Shown: positions 46,691 to 56,172, counted from the stretch's first letter. The stretch: 64,000 nucleotides of DNA from Leidyana gryllorum EB-2025a (GCA_048772705.1 JBLWGC010000104.1:248001-312000), one strand, 5' to 3'. Notes: generated by a model not told the origin, from the sequence alone. Numbers and translations are program-made.

Positions 46691-48079
46691 ATGGTTGCTG
46701 CATCTAGGCTGTGTTTGATCGGGTTGGTGTTATTTGACCAGCCCAGTTGGGCTGGACCAGCGAGTTGGTTGCGTAAGTGTGGGTGAGAGACGTGGTGATG
46801 TAGCAAGTGATGCAGGGAGGTCTCGGAAGTCGAGAAAGGCTCCGGTGAAGGAAGTGTTGAAGGCGGGCAGGGAGGATTTCGGAAGTAGCGTCTTGAGTTC
46901 TTATGAGCCGCCTCCGCCAAAGAAAACTCAGCATTTTCGAAGGATAAGCGAAGGTGAGATTGGTTTGGGAGTGTGAGAGAAGTCAGAGTGGACGCAGACT
47001 ATGGATTGGGAGAACCTTTTGGATCGCGTGCAGCGGAGCCTGAGCATTATTTGAGTGAGGAAGAATATGACTCTGACGGGTATAACAGTGACTTGGAGGG
47101 TGATGCATTTGACATGGAGGAGGGAGTCGGAGACCGAGTTGCAGCGAATTGGGGGAGAAGGGACGTTGGTGTGGGGGGCGATGGCGGATCTAATGCGGGC
47201 GGTGCGGTGAGGTTCAAGACTCAGGAGATGAAGACAAGTCCGAACTCGCCGAAGATTGTCGAGATGAGCGACGATGAAGAAGAGGCAGAGGAGATACCGA
47301 TGATTGGGGATATCCGAAAGGGAGTTGACAAGCTTAAACCTTTGGTGGTGTCTAAGTACAGAGATGAGTTTGAAGGAGGAGCGAGACGGGGCAGTCGCAG
47401 TGACAGTGATGTGGGGGCGCAACTCGGAAGTGGTGGTGAGGAAGCGCCCGAGGTTTGGCAGCAGAGTGATGATGAGGAGGACGAAAAGATCAATCAAATC
47501 CGTGGAGGGCTGGGAGCGACCCATTCGGAGCGATTTAAGAACAGCCGAACGGTGTTGGCTCAGATGTTCCAGAATCGTAACCCACTGGCAGTGGCTTCGG
47601 GTACGCAATTGGGGCAACTGATTCGCGAGAAGGAAGAGAGAGCTCGGAGAGAGGTGCGAGAGGAAGCGATTGCGCCGCCGGTGATGACGGCTCCGAAAGC
47701 CCCTGCGTTCGTGTGGGAGGGAGCTCCACCACCGCCGCCACCAATGATGCCGACAACAGAGAGATCGAGACCGGTTATGCGAAAGGATCAGCGGGTTCAG
47801 AGGCATAAAGGGCCGACGGAGGCTCAGCTGTTAGCACAAAGGCCCAGGCAGGCGCCGAGGGTACGGAGGCCACAGTTGTCGGCAAGTCAGCAAAGTCTGA
47901 TGAACGAGTTGGCCGCAACAGGCAGAAGCAAACTGAGACCGATCGAGCCTAGTCGGTCGGTACCGCGACCGGCGGAAGCCCCAGACTTTGTGCGTCGGGT
48001 TGAGCTGAGACGTGGGCCGATGAGTGGTGGGAGTGACCTTAATATTACGAGCAGAGCACGTCATTCAGCTGCGTTTTAA
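46691..48079 (+). CDS. Putative secreted acidic/Pro-rich protein, three exons
   Basis: Exons 46691-46772, 46816-46953 and 46998-48079 (introns 43 and 44 nt) give 433 aa. Exon 1 encodes a signal peptide MVAASRLCLIGLVLFDQPSWA; splicing then joins a basic stretch RRSRKSRK. The middle is very acidic, with Ser-Asp-Asp-Glu runs resembling casein kinase II sites. The C-terminal third is basic and Pro-rich, with a PPPPPP run. Largely disordered. No family recognised. Confidence 0.6.
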
Positions 48080-48154
48080 ATTGTTGACATTAGAAGTGAA
48101 ACTACTTTCGTTGAAGTTTATGGAGCACTGCACTACTAAAGAGGTGCAACGGCA

Positions 48155-48607
48155 ATGCGGCTGAGATATTTGGCGGTCTGCCTTCTATCCGTTGTAACGG
48201 CCTCGAAGAGTTCTTCAGCCAATGGTGAACCCAATTTGGACGTCACGTCGCTCCCTCCGAGGGAGTACGCCAGACTACACGCCGCCGCAGAACGTCACCT
48301 AATGTCACACCTCGCCCAGTTGGCTCGGATTCAGCGAGACGGCTTAAGAAAAAGCGGGAAGGCGACAACAGGAGACAAAGCGGCAAGTGACGCAGAGGAC
48401 GAGGACACTCCCTCTGTCCCGATTCCAGAGCCAGACTACGATTCTGCGGAGCCCTCTGTGGAGATCCCGCCTCCCGACTACGACGGGGCGGAAGGATTTG
48501 TTCAGATGCCGAGTGGATCGCGGGCGACACCGACTCCAAAGAAGAATAGGGGGAAAAGACCGAATGCTCGCAGAGTGCGGGGCCACTCGCCAAGCGGGCT
48601 GGGTTAA
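48155..48607 (+). CDS. Putative secreted 150-aa protein with Asp-Tyr repeats
   Basis: Single exon. Signal peptide MRLRYLAVCLLSVVTA followed by Ser-rich sequence, a helical segment (residues 30-65), and two copies of a P-x-PDYDxAE motif (PEPDYDSAEP and PPPDYDGAEG) separated by 13 residues. The second contains PPDY, a WW-domain-type PPxY motif. It ends in a basic tail. No family recognised. Confidence 0.6.
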   Translation: MRLRYLAVCLLSVVTASKSSSANGEPNLDVTSLPPREYARLHAAAERHLMSHLAQLARIQRDGLRKSGKATTGDKAASDAEDEDTPSVPIPEPDYDSAEPSVEIPPPDYDGAEGFVQMPSGSRATPTPKKNRGKRPNARRVRGHSPSGLG

Positions 48608-48819
48608 GTGGGCGACGGAAGACACTTTATTGAAGACAGTTAACGAGAAGAAGAGTTTGAGAGAGTGATTGCATTTGCCATATAGACAGAAAGAAGACTG
48701 CGAAACTGCCTCGTTTACGAGCACAAAGTGTGTGTTCGAGAGTATCACGGAGGTAACCATTGTGGTTTATGTAAGAGAGGTCTGAAGGTTGCGCGCACAT
48801 GTAGGGTGCAGCAGCACAC

Positions 48820-49260
48820 ATGAGACTTTTGCCTTCGCTAATTTGGCTGGCTGCTTTGGTGGCCACCTCGACGCTTGCGGTCGATCGAACTCCCACCTCG
48901 TCCTCACTCCAAGGTGACTCGGCTCCGAGATCACGTTTCCGGTGGGTTCGATGGCCGTTTGGAGGTGCAGCACGGAAGGCAGCTCAAGAACGGGAAGCTC
49001 GACACCAGAGGGAGACGTTCCTCCGAAAACAGTTGCAGGAGAGACGCAAATTCATCAACGAGGCCAATGAAAAGTGGAAGAAGACTATGGCGCATTCGTA
49101 CGACGAAATGGATAAGTCGGCGGATAATGACGCTCGTCTGGCGGCAGAGTATCGTAATGCTGTGATGGGGCCGCGAAAAGATCTATCTGAGGCCTACAAG
49201 CGTTTGGGGATCACGGGGAAATATCAAGGGGCCCACTATGACGCGATTGATATCGATTGA
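48820..49260 (+). CDS. Putative secreted 146-aa helical protein
   Basis: Single exon. The signal peptide MRLLPSLIWLAALVATSTLA is followed by a short Ser/Thr linker, then RFRWVRWPFGG and a long amphipathic helix rich in Arg, Gln and Glu (residues 50-90). The rest is mixed charged helices ending in AHYDAIDID. No Cys after the signal peptide. No family recognised; its position and start suggest co-membership in the secreted cluster. Confidence 0.6.
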   Translation: MRLLPSLIWLAALVATSTLAVDRTPTSSSLQGDSAPRSRFRWVRWPFGGAARKAAQEREARHQRETFLRKQLQERRKFINEANEKWKKTMAHSYDEMDKSADNDARLAAEYRNAVMGPRKDLSEAYKRLGITGKYQGAHYDAIDID

Positions 49261-49417
49261 GCCAATCTAAGTGGTACATGAAATTTACTCTCAACTTCCC
49301 TCGCCAGTCAGTATTGGTTTGGTGGTACAGATTATTCTACAACACATTATCTATTGTCGTAAATCGTCGCCGTCAGCACCCTGATGCAACAGTTGAGGTG
49401 CAGATTGAGGTGCATCA

Positions 49418-49917
49418 ATGCGACTAAGTTCGATACTGATTGCTGCGGCTGCGATCGCCGCCACCGATGCGGTCGGCTACGGGCAGACCCGTTCGCAAAG
49501 TTCCGATGAGCGAGACGCGCTGCGGACTACGGACGACCAGCCGACACCCGAAGCTCTCGGTCTCCGATATCTCCCCCACGGTCGAGTCAAACCTCTCAGG
49601 AAGGCCCGACCAGCGGTCACCTCTGCCCTATATGTCAGCCCCAAGAGAGTGCAAACCCCGCCAGCAGAGGAAACTTCTTACCCCGGATATGGCCCTCGTG
49701 AACAGGAATACAGAAACTGGCCGTCAATCTCAGCAGAAGACGGCCCCCCGGTGTATTTGGACGCGTCAGGCAGATACGAAGACAGGTGAGTGATCGATCG
49801 ATTACTCGATCTAAAACTCTATTTCTGTGTCGCAGCCCTGAACCCAAAAAGAAGAAACGGGGTATCTTCTCCCGTATGTTCCGAAAAGGAAAGGGAAAAA
49901 GTCAGAAGAACCGTTAA
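49418..49917 (+). CDS. Putative secreted protein with polybasic tail, two exons
   Basis: Exons 49418-49785 and 49836-49917 give 149 aa. The signal peptide is MRLSSILIAAAAIAATDA. The body is Pro/Arg-rich and disordered. Exon 2 adds a strongly basic end with KKKKRGIFSRMFRKGKGK, which could act as a nuclear or acidic-lipid-binding signal. If the intron is retained, translation stops at 49789 and the basic tail is lost, so splicing may switch the tail on and off. Confidence 0.6.
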
Positions 49918-50135
49918 AGGGGCGATAGTCACCCGATCAATTGTGTCAATTTGAGCGTCTTTGATGTGCCAATGTTCGTCATTATCTCAATGTGTTTGTC
50001 GTCAAGACATTAATGTCTGTATATTTACGTCTCAGATCTCAAGAGTGCGGCATGCAATACCTCACTGCCGCTCAAGCGGGGAGGCACGCGCAAGTCCATG
50101 CCGCATGCAATGGCACGATCACACGTATGCATGCA

Positions 50136-50787
50136 ATGAGGTTCACTACTCTGCTCCTTCTTTCTGTTCTCTCCACCAGCGTGCAGGGAGCCATCGCTTT
50201 TACCGATTCGGGAAGTTCACAGGCTTTGGAACCGAACTCGGAGCTCGACACACCATACCTCAATAAACCCGGTAAGAGGACGTTGGAAATTACTCTCACT
50301 CTCATTTGCCTCAGTCACCAAGGAACGCCGTTACAAGAAGAATAAGCCGCGAGTGACAAGTAAGAATGCTTACCGGAGAGGCCGAGGCGAAACCGAGGCC
50401 GCCAAGGTTGGAGAGTGGGCGGGCGAAACAATCATTCCCGCAAGCCGCTTTGATGCTGGATACGATGCTCCCGATCCATTCAGCGGCCCTGTTGGACTCG
50501 AGGATATCGGCGAGCCAGGACGCCAGCCTTTCGAGCACGATGCTGTATTCGTTCTGACGCGCACCGCGAAGCCCAAAGCAGCTCATGCTGACCAGTGGTT
50601 TGTTGGACACGTTCCCAGCGCGGACGACGACATCCTTGTCAGAGAGGCCGGCAAGCGCTCACCCTTCGGTGGATCGACGGGCTCCAAGAGCCCCAAGGTC
50701 GCCAAGAGCTCCAAGAGGTCAAAGAGTTCCAAGGGGTATAACGGGCGAGGCAGCCTGGGTGATCATGGATTGTTCGGCAGGCAATAA
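50136..50787 (+). CDS. Putative secreted 202-aa protein, two exons
   Basis: Exons 50136-50271 and 50315-50787 (intron 43 nt). Signal peptide MRFTTLLLLSVLSTSVQG; an ATG three codons upstream is an alternative start. After a basic segment (ERRYKKNKPR) comes a compact middle without Cys (FDAGYDAPDPFSGPVGLED...). The C-terminus is Ser/Lys-rich with SGSKSPK-like TGSKSPK followed by SSKRSKSSK. The motif GSKSPK recurs in the poly-Pro gene downstream. No family recognised. Confidence 0.58.
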
Positions 50788-51375
50788 GATATTGTTCCTT
50801 GACATGACACACACGTGTGCATTGCCTCTGATGTACTCTTGACTTGACTGATTAAGACTTTGTTAGATTTCTGTGCGTTGCAAGTTGCACCCCGCAGCCA
50901 AGTCGCTAAGCACGACCAAGTTGTAGAAGCTGAAAGTGGTCTGCCTCGTTGATACAGGCACCAGAGACTACATATCGCTGCAGGCGCTCTGTTGAAGGAA
51001 ACAAGATGACGCTGCCCTCAAGTCACTCATTGGTGAATTTGCCAGGTGACTTTCTCGGGGTACCCTTGCCCTCACGTGAACGGCTGAATACTCAATTTCC
51101 AATACTCATTTTTGCCGAAGCGCATGGTACAATTCTTGTGTGTTACTCTTTGCATCCAAGTGTGGCTATCGGCGGACTTGAACAGTTCAATGACAATGAA
51201 ATGGCGACGAGGAGTCTTTTGAAAGAAGCAAAAGACACAAACTACCCTACGCAGGCCCCAACTGATTCAACCGGTCCACCATCAAAGTAATTCCTGAAGA
51301 TCTGTGGCGATCTAATGGATCAATTAATGAATGCAAACTCCCAGTTATACTGGGTGCAGCCTACACCATAACTAA
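50788..51375. other. Intergenic stretch with a possible small or decayed secreted ORF
   Basis: 588 bp. An ORF from ATG 51006 to 51290 would give 94 aa ending in a TQAPTDSTGPPSK-type disordered tail like its neighbours. In another frame, ATG 51125 opens a perfect-looking signal peptide MVQFLCVTLCIQVWLSA that stops after 32 codons. No splice pair I tried joins the two. This may be a decayed member of the secreted cluster, or an intron I could not place. Confidence 0.35.
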
Positions 51376-52884
51376 ATGAAAATCACACAATGGTGCTGTT
51401 CAATACTTCTCTTCGCTACGCCCGTTCAATGTTGGCGAAGGGGTAGGAATATACTTTTGACAACCCTTTCGGACCGGGAAGCGTCGCATGGACCGATCGA
51501 TAAACGATTATCTTCGAAACAAACTCCGACCCCAACAGGAGGGCGTGTCGCTTCCCTCCGCCAATTCTTCACCAACAAGTTTAAAGAAAGTCCCTCCTTG
51601 AAGAGCCCAATTGCAGAGGAGACCGGCTCCGACTCCCCAGTGGGTACTCCTGTCACCCCCGGGAGAGGCCACTTCGAAGACAGAGGTCGTCGATCGTCAC
51701 CACGACCGTCAGATCCGCCACCGCCCCCTCCGCAGCGACCATTAGACTCGCCGCGACGTCCCCCGCCGGTGCCGCCCCGCCCAGCCAACCTGCCGCCACA
51801 ACTGCGTCCGCAGCTCCAATCGGATTCACACCGACGTCCCCCGCCGATACCGCCCCGACCAGCGAGCCTCCCGCCGCCACTGCGTCCGCAATCATTAGAG
51901 TCTCCGAGACGTCCCCCACCGGTACCGCCCCGACCAGCGAGCCTCCCGCCGCCACCACGTCCGCAACAGTCGGATTCGCCGCGACGTCCCCCGCCCGTGC
52001 CGCCTCGACCAGCACACCTGCCACGAAAACGTCCGCTGCCGCCACCGCCCGGGCCGGAGCCCTCGGAATCGTTCGATTTCCCGCCGCCCCCATTCCCGCC
52101 TCCCCCCCCGCCGGGGCCGGAGTCCTCAGAATCGTTCGATTTCCCGCCTCCCCCCCCGCCGGGGCCGGAGTCCTCAGAATCGTTCGATTTCCCGCCGCCC
52201 CCATTCCCGCCTCCCCCCCCGCCGGGGCCGGAGTCCTCAGAATCGTTCGAATTCCCGCCTCCCCCACCGCCGGGGCCGGAGTCCTCGCAATCGCTGACAT
52301 CGCAGAATTCCCCGTTACCCCCCGTCCCGCCCCCAGCGTCAGCAAAGCCGTCTCGAGAGCCCCCGCCGCCATTGCCGCCTCGATCGCCGATCCCTCACCC
52401 GAGTCGAGGGGTGGAGGAGACACCAAGTCATGTCTCCGGATCAAAGAGCCCTAAGTTCCGGAAGAATCCTTTCAAGTATGTTGCTGAAGGGGTTTCTCGC
52501 AAGTTGCCGTCGCCTGGGAGGATATTTCGGAAGTTCAAAAGGTCGGAGCCATCAGAGTCACAACAGAGGTCGAAAGGTCGTATAATTAACCCTCACAGCG
52601 TTAAACCTGCAGAGACGGGTGGCTTCAAACGGGACTCTTGGGTGGCACTCCCCATTCAAACTGACAAACTGTTGCGTGACCAGTTGTCGGCCTTGCGGCC
52701 CACACCGACGCCAACTCCGATTACAAAACCACTTCGGAGGACGTATACAGCGCTCGCAGTACCCCGACGTGAGGTCGGAGAGATAAAGTTTTCGGGTGTT
52801 GAGACTCTTCGAGACACTGAAACTCCGGAGACAGACCAAACGAACCCCCAATCCGAAGCAGTACGTAAGAAATGGACTCCTTAA
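51376..52884 (+). CDS. Putative secreted poly-proline protein with EVH1- and SH3-ligand motifs
   Basis: Single-exon reading gives 502 aa. Signal peptide MKITQWCCSILLFATPVQC. After a basic linker, residues 115-215 carry four copies of RRPPPVPPRPA (one with Ile for Val), each containing PxxPxR, the class II SH3 ligand pattern. Residues 230-310 hold six FPPPP motifs within acidic repeats (SFDFPPPP, SFEFPPPP), the pattern of Ena/VASP EVH1 ligands. The C-terminal part is basic, including GSKSPKFRKN and GRIFRKFKR. A splice at GTAC|GTAAGA (52865) to AG 52919-52920 would bypass the stop at 52884 and join in frame to the next ORF, giving 866 aa to 54032. I think the joined form is likely, because the next ORF lacks both a good ATG and a signal peptide. 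Confidence 0.65.
   Translation: MKITQWCCSILLFATPVQCWRRGRNILLTTLSDREASHGPIDKRLSSKQTPTPTGGRVASLRQFFTNKFKESPSLKSPIAEETGSDSPVGTPVTPGRGHFEDRGRRSSPRPSDPPPPPPQRPLDSPRRPPPVPPRPANLPPQLRPQLQSDSHRRPPPIPPRPASLPPPLRPQSLESPRRPPPVPPRPASLPPPPRPQQSDSPRRPPPVPPRPAHLPRKRPLPPPPGPEPSESFDFPPPPFPPPPPPGPESSESFDFPPPPPPGPESSESFDFPPPPFPPPPPPGPESSESFEFPPPPPPGPESSQSLTSQNSPLPPVPPPASAKPSREPPPPLPPRSPIPHPSRGVEETPSHVSGSKSPKFRKNPFKYVAEGVSRKLPSPGRIFRKFKRSEPSESQQRSKGRIINPHSVKPAETGGFKRDSWVALPIQTDKLLRDQLSALRPTPTPTPITKPLRRTYTALAVPRREVGEIKFSGVETLRDTETPETDQTNPQSEAVRKKWTP
51735..52290. repeat. Coding proline-rich repeats
   Basis: At the DNA level, two nested repeat families: about 75-bp units with cgacgtcccccgccggt-type cores (51735-52030) and 40 to 80-bp units with tcgttcgatttcccgcc-type cores (52066-52290). 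Near identity of the units suggests expansion by unequal exchange or slippage. Copy number may vary between strains. Confidence 0.8.
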
Positions 52885-52919
52885 AGACATTTGTTCAGTA
52901 GCAACACACCCCCTCCAGA

Positions 52920-54032
52920 GTGACACCGAGGGAGATCTCCGGTGGATTTGGAAGGAGCCTTGGAGGAGGTCCAAACGTCAGCCGATTGAGGGCTGAAATT
53001 GGGGATGTTGTCGGGGGGTCAGATCCGGAGACGGCAATGATGACGTCTCGGAGTCCCCCCCAAAGAGCCGATCTCGAGACGCCGTCTCGGAGTCCCCCCC
53101 AAAGAGCCGATCTCGAGACGCCGTCTCGGAGTCCCCCCCAAAGAAGCGATCCGTCTTCTCGAGAGAAGTCGGGTAGACTACGGAGTGTATTGAAACTGCC
53201 TTCGCTGATTCAACAGCGGAGACGTCGCTCTGCGTCGATCGCCGACTTTCGTCGGAGAGAGAGCAACGACGACCAATCGGCCAAAATCGCTCGTCCATCC
53301 ATTGAACACTCTGTGAATGAGGCTGCGGCAGAGACACCTCCTAAGGCTGCGACATTCGGTTACAGAAGGCCCTCATCTTTCGTTTCCCCTTTGCCCCCGA
53401 GAACTTTTCAGAGCGCACCGTCAGACGGACAGCTCATCGAGGGGGCGAGAGACCGGGTGACACCGGATCACCCGCCGCCGGCATTGCATTACTCCGAGAC
53501 CGCCCCCGAGCCGTCTGCAGCGTCTGATGTTCCACGACCCGTCTCCGCAGCGACGCCAAACGTCGAGAGACCGCTCCAGAGACCAGTGCGGTCGAGCAGC
53601 CGCTTTGCAAACTCAGAGCACAATGGAGGGCAGATCGACAGGGCCAACAGCACGGAGGCCTCGCCGCCCGCAGCCGTCGTCGGGCCATCTGTTGTGCCGA
53701 GCGAGCGAGAACGTGTTCCTGAGCCGTCTCCGGTGTTTGTCTTTGGCGGTGGCGGTGGTGGGGGCGAAGTCGAAGTACTCAAGTTTCAGCGGGCGCCGAC
53801 TTCACATTTTGAGTTCAGAATGTCATCGCCAATGGCGAGTTTGGTGGATTTATTGAAGGCCCATACGTCGTCGGATGAGGAAATGTACAAAGAGTTCACG
53901 AGAGTGGTTCAGTTATTGATACGACAGGGCAAGGGGCATTTGTTGGAACAAATTTTGGCTCAGTGTGAAGCGATGAGTCGAATCGGACAGGTCCGATCGG
54001 AAGTGTGTGCCCGATTACGCGAGGTGGTTTAG
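52920..54032 (+). CDS. Downstream ORF, probably the 3' exon of the poly-proline gene
   Basis: An open frame of 370 codons. It begins without ATG; the first ATG (53039) would give about 330 aa. Near the start are three copies of SRSPPQRADLETP, followed by basic helices (LPSLIQQRRRR) and a disordered Pro/Ser region with a GGGGGGG run. The last 75 residues are well-behaved helices (SLVDLLKAHTSSDEEMYKEF...) and probably fold. Frame and splice signals allow fusion to the preceding signal-peptide ORF through a 56-nt intron (52865-52920). Alternatively it is a separate non-secreted gene. Confidence 0.55.
   Translation: MTPREISGGFGRSLGGGPNVSRLRAEIGDVVGGSDPETAMMTSRSPPQRADLETPSRSPPQRADLETPSRSPPQRSDPSSREKSGRLRSVLKLPSLIQQRRRRSASIADFRRRESNDDQSAKIARPSIEHSVNEAAAETPPKAATFGYRRPSSFVSPLPPRTFQSAPSDGQLIEGARDRVTPDHPPPALHYSETAPEPSAASDVPRPVSAATPNVERPLQRPVRSSSRFANSEHNGGQIDRANSTEASPPAAVVGPSVVPSERERVPEPSPVFVFGGGGGGGEVEVLKFQRAPTSHFEFRMSSPMASLVDLLKAHTSSDEEMYKEFTRVVQLLIRQGKGHLLEQILAQCEAMSRIGQVRSEVCARLREVV
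53045..53150. repeat. Coding tandem repeat, 39 bp x 2.7
   Basis: Units of 39 bp starting gtctcggagtcccccccaaa at 53045, 53084 and 53123 encode SRSPPQRADLETP. The first two copies are identical over their full length. The third diverges after 20 bp. Confidence 0.85.
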
Positions 54033-54085
54033 TTTGGTTGAGGTGAGCCGCAGCCGCAAAAGTGGCATGTTACACGTAACGTGCA

Positions 54086-56059
54086 ATGTGGCTTAGGGCG
54101 GCAACATTGGTGTTCTCTGGCCTCGTGGCCGCACAGTCGAGCGTGTCTCGGACGTCTCTGAATGACAGGCGGGCAGTAACACCATCGGATCAGCTTTTCC
54201 CATATCTGTTGGTCCGACAGCTGAAGACTCAGGCGTGTGCGGGATTGGATCGCGCGAGTCCCGTTGACGATCCGGTGGGTCTGAGTCAAGTTGTCGATTG
54301 GTGTGTGACTGGTTGGCCCGAGAGATCGTCCAATTTGGCTCGGATGGTCCCTTATCTGCTCAAGAAGAGCCATGTTGACCTGTTGAGAGCGTTGTGGGCC
54401 GAGTCTTTACTGTACTGGAGGAGGTTCGATCCCGAGTTCAGAGTGTCAACGGACATCAAAAAATCAATTTCCCCCGAACTGATGGTTCAGGTTTGTCGAA
54501 CCCCGATGCCGAGTGTGTTATTGAGTCATTGTGCCGATGCCATGACACAAATCAGTGACTGTTTCTACACCGGAATGATCAATGAGGCCTGTTACTACGG
54601 CGTCACCGACCACGAGGCGTACTGGGCCTTCTTGGATCTGTGTTACGCGCGAACCGACGGTCTCATAAGCAACGAGTTACTCGACAGCGTGCGATCTGTT
54701 GGGTCTGTGGAGACTCTCATTGGCCTCATTCGACTCACTCGATCCAAACCACACGCGGTCGCAGATTACATCAAATACAAATATCCCGCCGAGGGCAGAG
54801 AGGATCTCCTCAATCTCGCCGATGCCGCTTGTTCTATCGCCTGTGATGCTTCGATGCTGGAATTCTGCCAACACATCCGTCTCCCCGCCACCAAGTCTGT
54901 GGGGATCAAAGACTTATACCACGAAGCCGGCAGTCTCACGGCAGGAGGAACCCTCAACCCACAAATGCTCAACAAACTCATATCCTCTCACTTCCACCGT
55001 CCCGATCACTATTATCCCCTCAAACTCTTCATCAATGCAGTTATGCACATCCCCGAGAAGAACTTCTTTGATCAGATCTGCAGAGATCGCACCAACACTT
55101 TCGAGGCTCTCGAAATGTGTGCTGCGGCTGTGTCCGAAATAGCACTCGACATCAGACCCGCTGATCTGATGGACCATCCGCTGCCGGATCTCGTCCGCTG
55201 TTCAATCGATCCGCATGAGAAATGCCCCGCTTCCGAACGCGAGATCCCTCAAGACTCCGAAGTCGAAGCTGCGGCTTCTGCTATGCTGACACAGGGCACT
55301 AACACGCCCACAATTCAGTCTGTTAGACCCTCAATCCAAGTTTCTCCTCCGGCAGCCGCCGAGACAGACTCACAGACAACAACACCACTCACACGATCAA
55401 ACAACAGACTTTCTGCCGCAGGTGCCCTGCAGCCGGACTCCCCGCCTTTGACGGACAGTGCGACATCCACTCCCCCCCAGGAGATTGAAGACCCACAGAT
55501 GGGCGACGTCGATCCCATCCGTCCTCCAAGATCCCGTCGAACACGCGACTCGGGAGACAGCGGCTTGGAGACTTCATCCGACGGGACCAATTTGCCCAAG
55601 CGCCCGCGCCGCGGCGTACAGTCCAAATCCAGAGTACCTCTGGGAGCAGAGGGCACAACGACCGCTTCAGACAGTGAGGTCGACAGTCCATTCCAAAGGG
55701 CGGACGCTCCCCGACGGCCTCCGAGAGGAATTAAAGGCCGATCCACTGCGTCTACCGGAGAGGAGGGGACGACGTCGGCTTCAGGAGACGGCACAGCAGC
55801 CGCAAAGAAGCCATTTGTAGCGACTGCCAGAGCCCAAGAGGCCTCATCGGTGTTACAGCCCAGTCGAAGGGCCCCCGCACCCCCACCGCCGCAAGAGCGA
55901 CAAACTCAATCACTCCCGGCTTCCCCGGTGAGTGTTAAGAAGGATTTGGGTGGGCAACGCCCCAGGAGCCCTCCTCCCGCCCCCCCGAGTTCGGGCTCAA
56001 ATCCGACCGGTACCGCGAAGAGACGAGCGCCCCCTCCTCCTGCTGCGAGTTCGTCTTAG
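54086..56059 (+). CDS. Putative secreted protein, Cys-containing N-domain and Pro/Ser-rich tail
   Basis: Single exon, 657 aa. Signal peptide MWLRAATLVFSGLVAAQS. Residues 30-380 look like a folded, mostly helical domain with about fourteen Cys (for example DWCVTGW, QVCRTP, SHCADA, EACYYG, AACSIACD, EFCQH, QICRD, EMCAA), consistent with disulfides in a secreted protein. Residues 390-657 are disordered, rich in Ser, Thr, Pro and Arg, with RRAPAPPPPQE and RPRSPPPAPP runs near the end. It is the largest folded domain in the cluster. No family recognised. Confidence 0.65.
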   Translation: MWLRAATLVFSGLVAAQSSVSRTSLNDRRAVTPSDQLFPYLLVRQLKTQACAGLDRASPVDDPVGLSQVVDWCVTGWPERSSNLARMVPYLLKKSHVDLLRALWAESLLYWRRFDPEFRVSTDIKKSISPELMVQVCRTPMPSVLLSHCADAMTQISDCFYTGMINEACYYGVTDHEAYWAFLDLCYARTDGLISNELLDSVRSVGSVETLIGLIRLTRSKPHAVADYIKYKYPAEGREDLLNLADAACSIACDASMLEFCQHIRLPATKSVGIKDLYHEAGSLTAGGTLNPQMLNKLISSHFHRPDHYYPLKLFINAVMHIPEKNFFDQICRDRTNTFEALEMCAAAVSEIALDIRPADLMDHPLPDLVRCSIDPHEKCPASEREIPQDSEVEAAASAMLTQGTNTPTIQSVRPSIQVSPPAAAETDSQTTTPLTRSNNRLSAAGALQPDSPPLTDSATSTPPQEIEDPQMGDVDPIRPPRSRRTRDSGDSGLETSSDGTNLPKRPRRGVQSKSRVPLGAEGTTTASDSEVDSPFQRADAPRRPPRGIKGRSTASTGEEGTTSASGDGTAAAKKPFVATARAQEASSVLQPSRRAPAPPPPQERQTQSLPASPVSVKKDLGGQRPRSPPPAPPSSGSNPTGTAKRRAPPPPAASSS

Positions 56060-56172
56060 GCATCTTAGCTTTAGATGACTTTGGTTTTGAGAAATTGAAT
56101 GCAATGTGTGTTCAGTTTTTGATGTCATTGATTTATTGACTGACTGATGACTGTTGTTCGTTCACTCCTCAC

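Noticed and set aside
46928-47806. 292-codon antisense ORF opposite the secreted acidic protein
   Set aside because: Arg/Ser/His-rich composition without domain; opposite strand has signal peptide and consistent exons.
51653-52444. 263-codon antisense ORF opposite the poly-proline gene
   Set aside because: A Gly/Ala-rich shadow of GC-rich proline codons; the sense strand has a signal peptide and ordered motifs.
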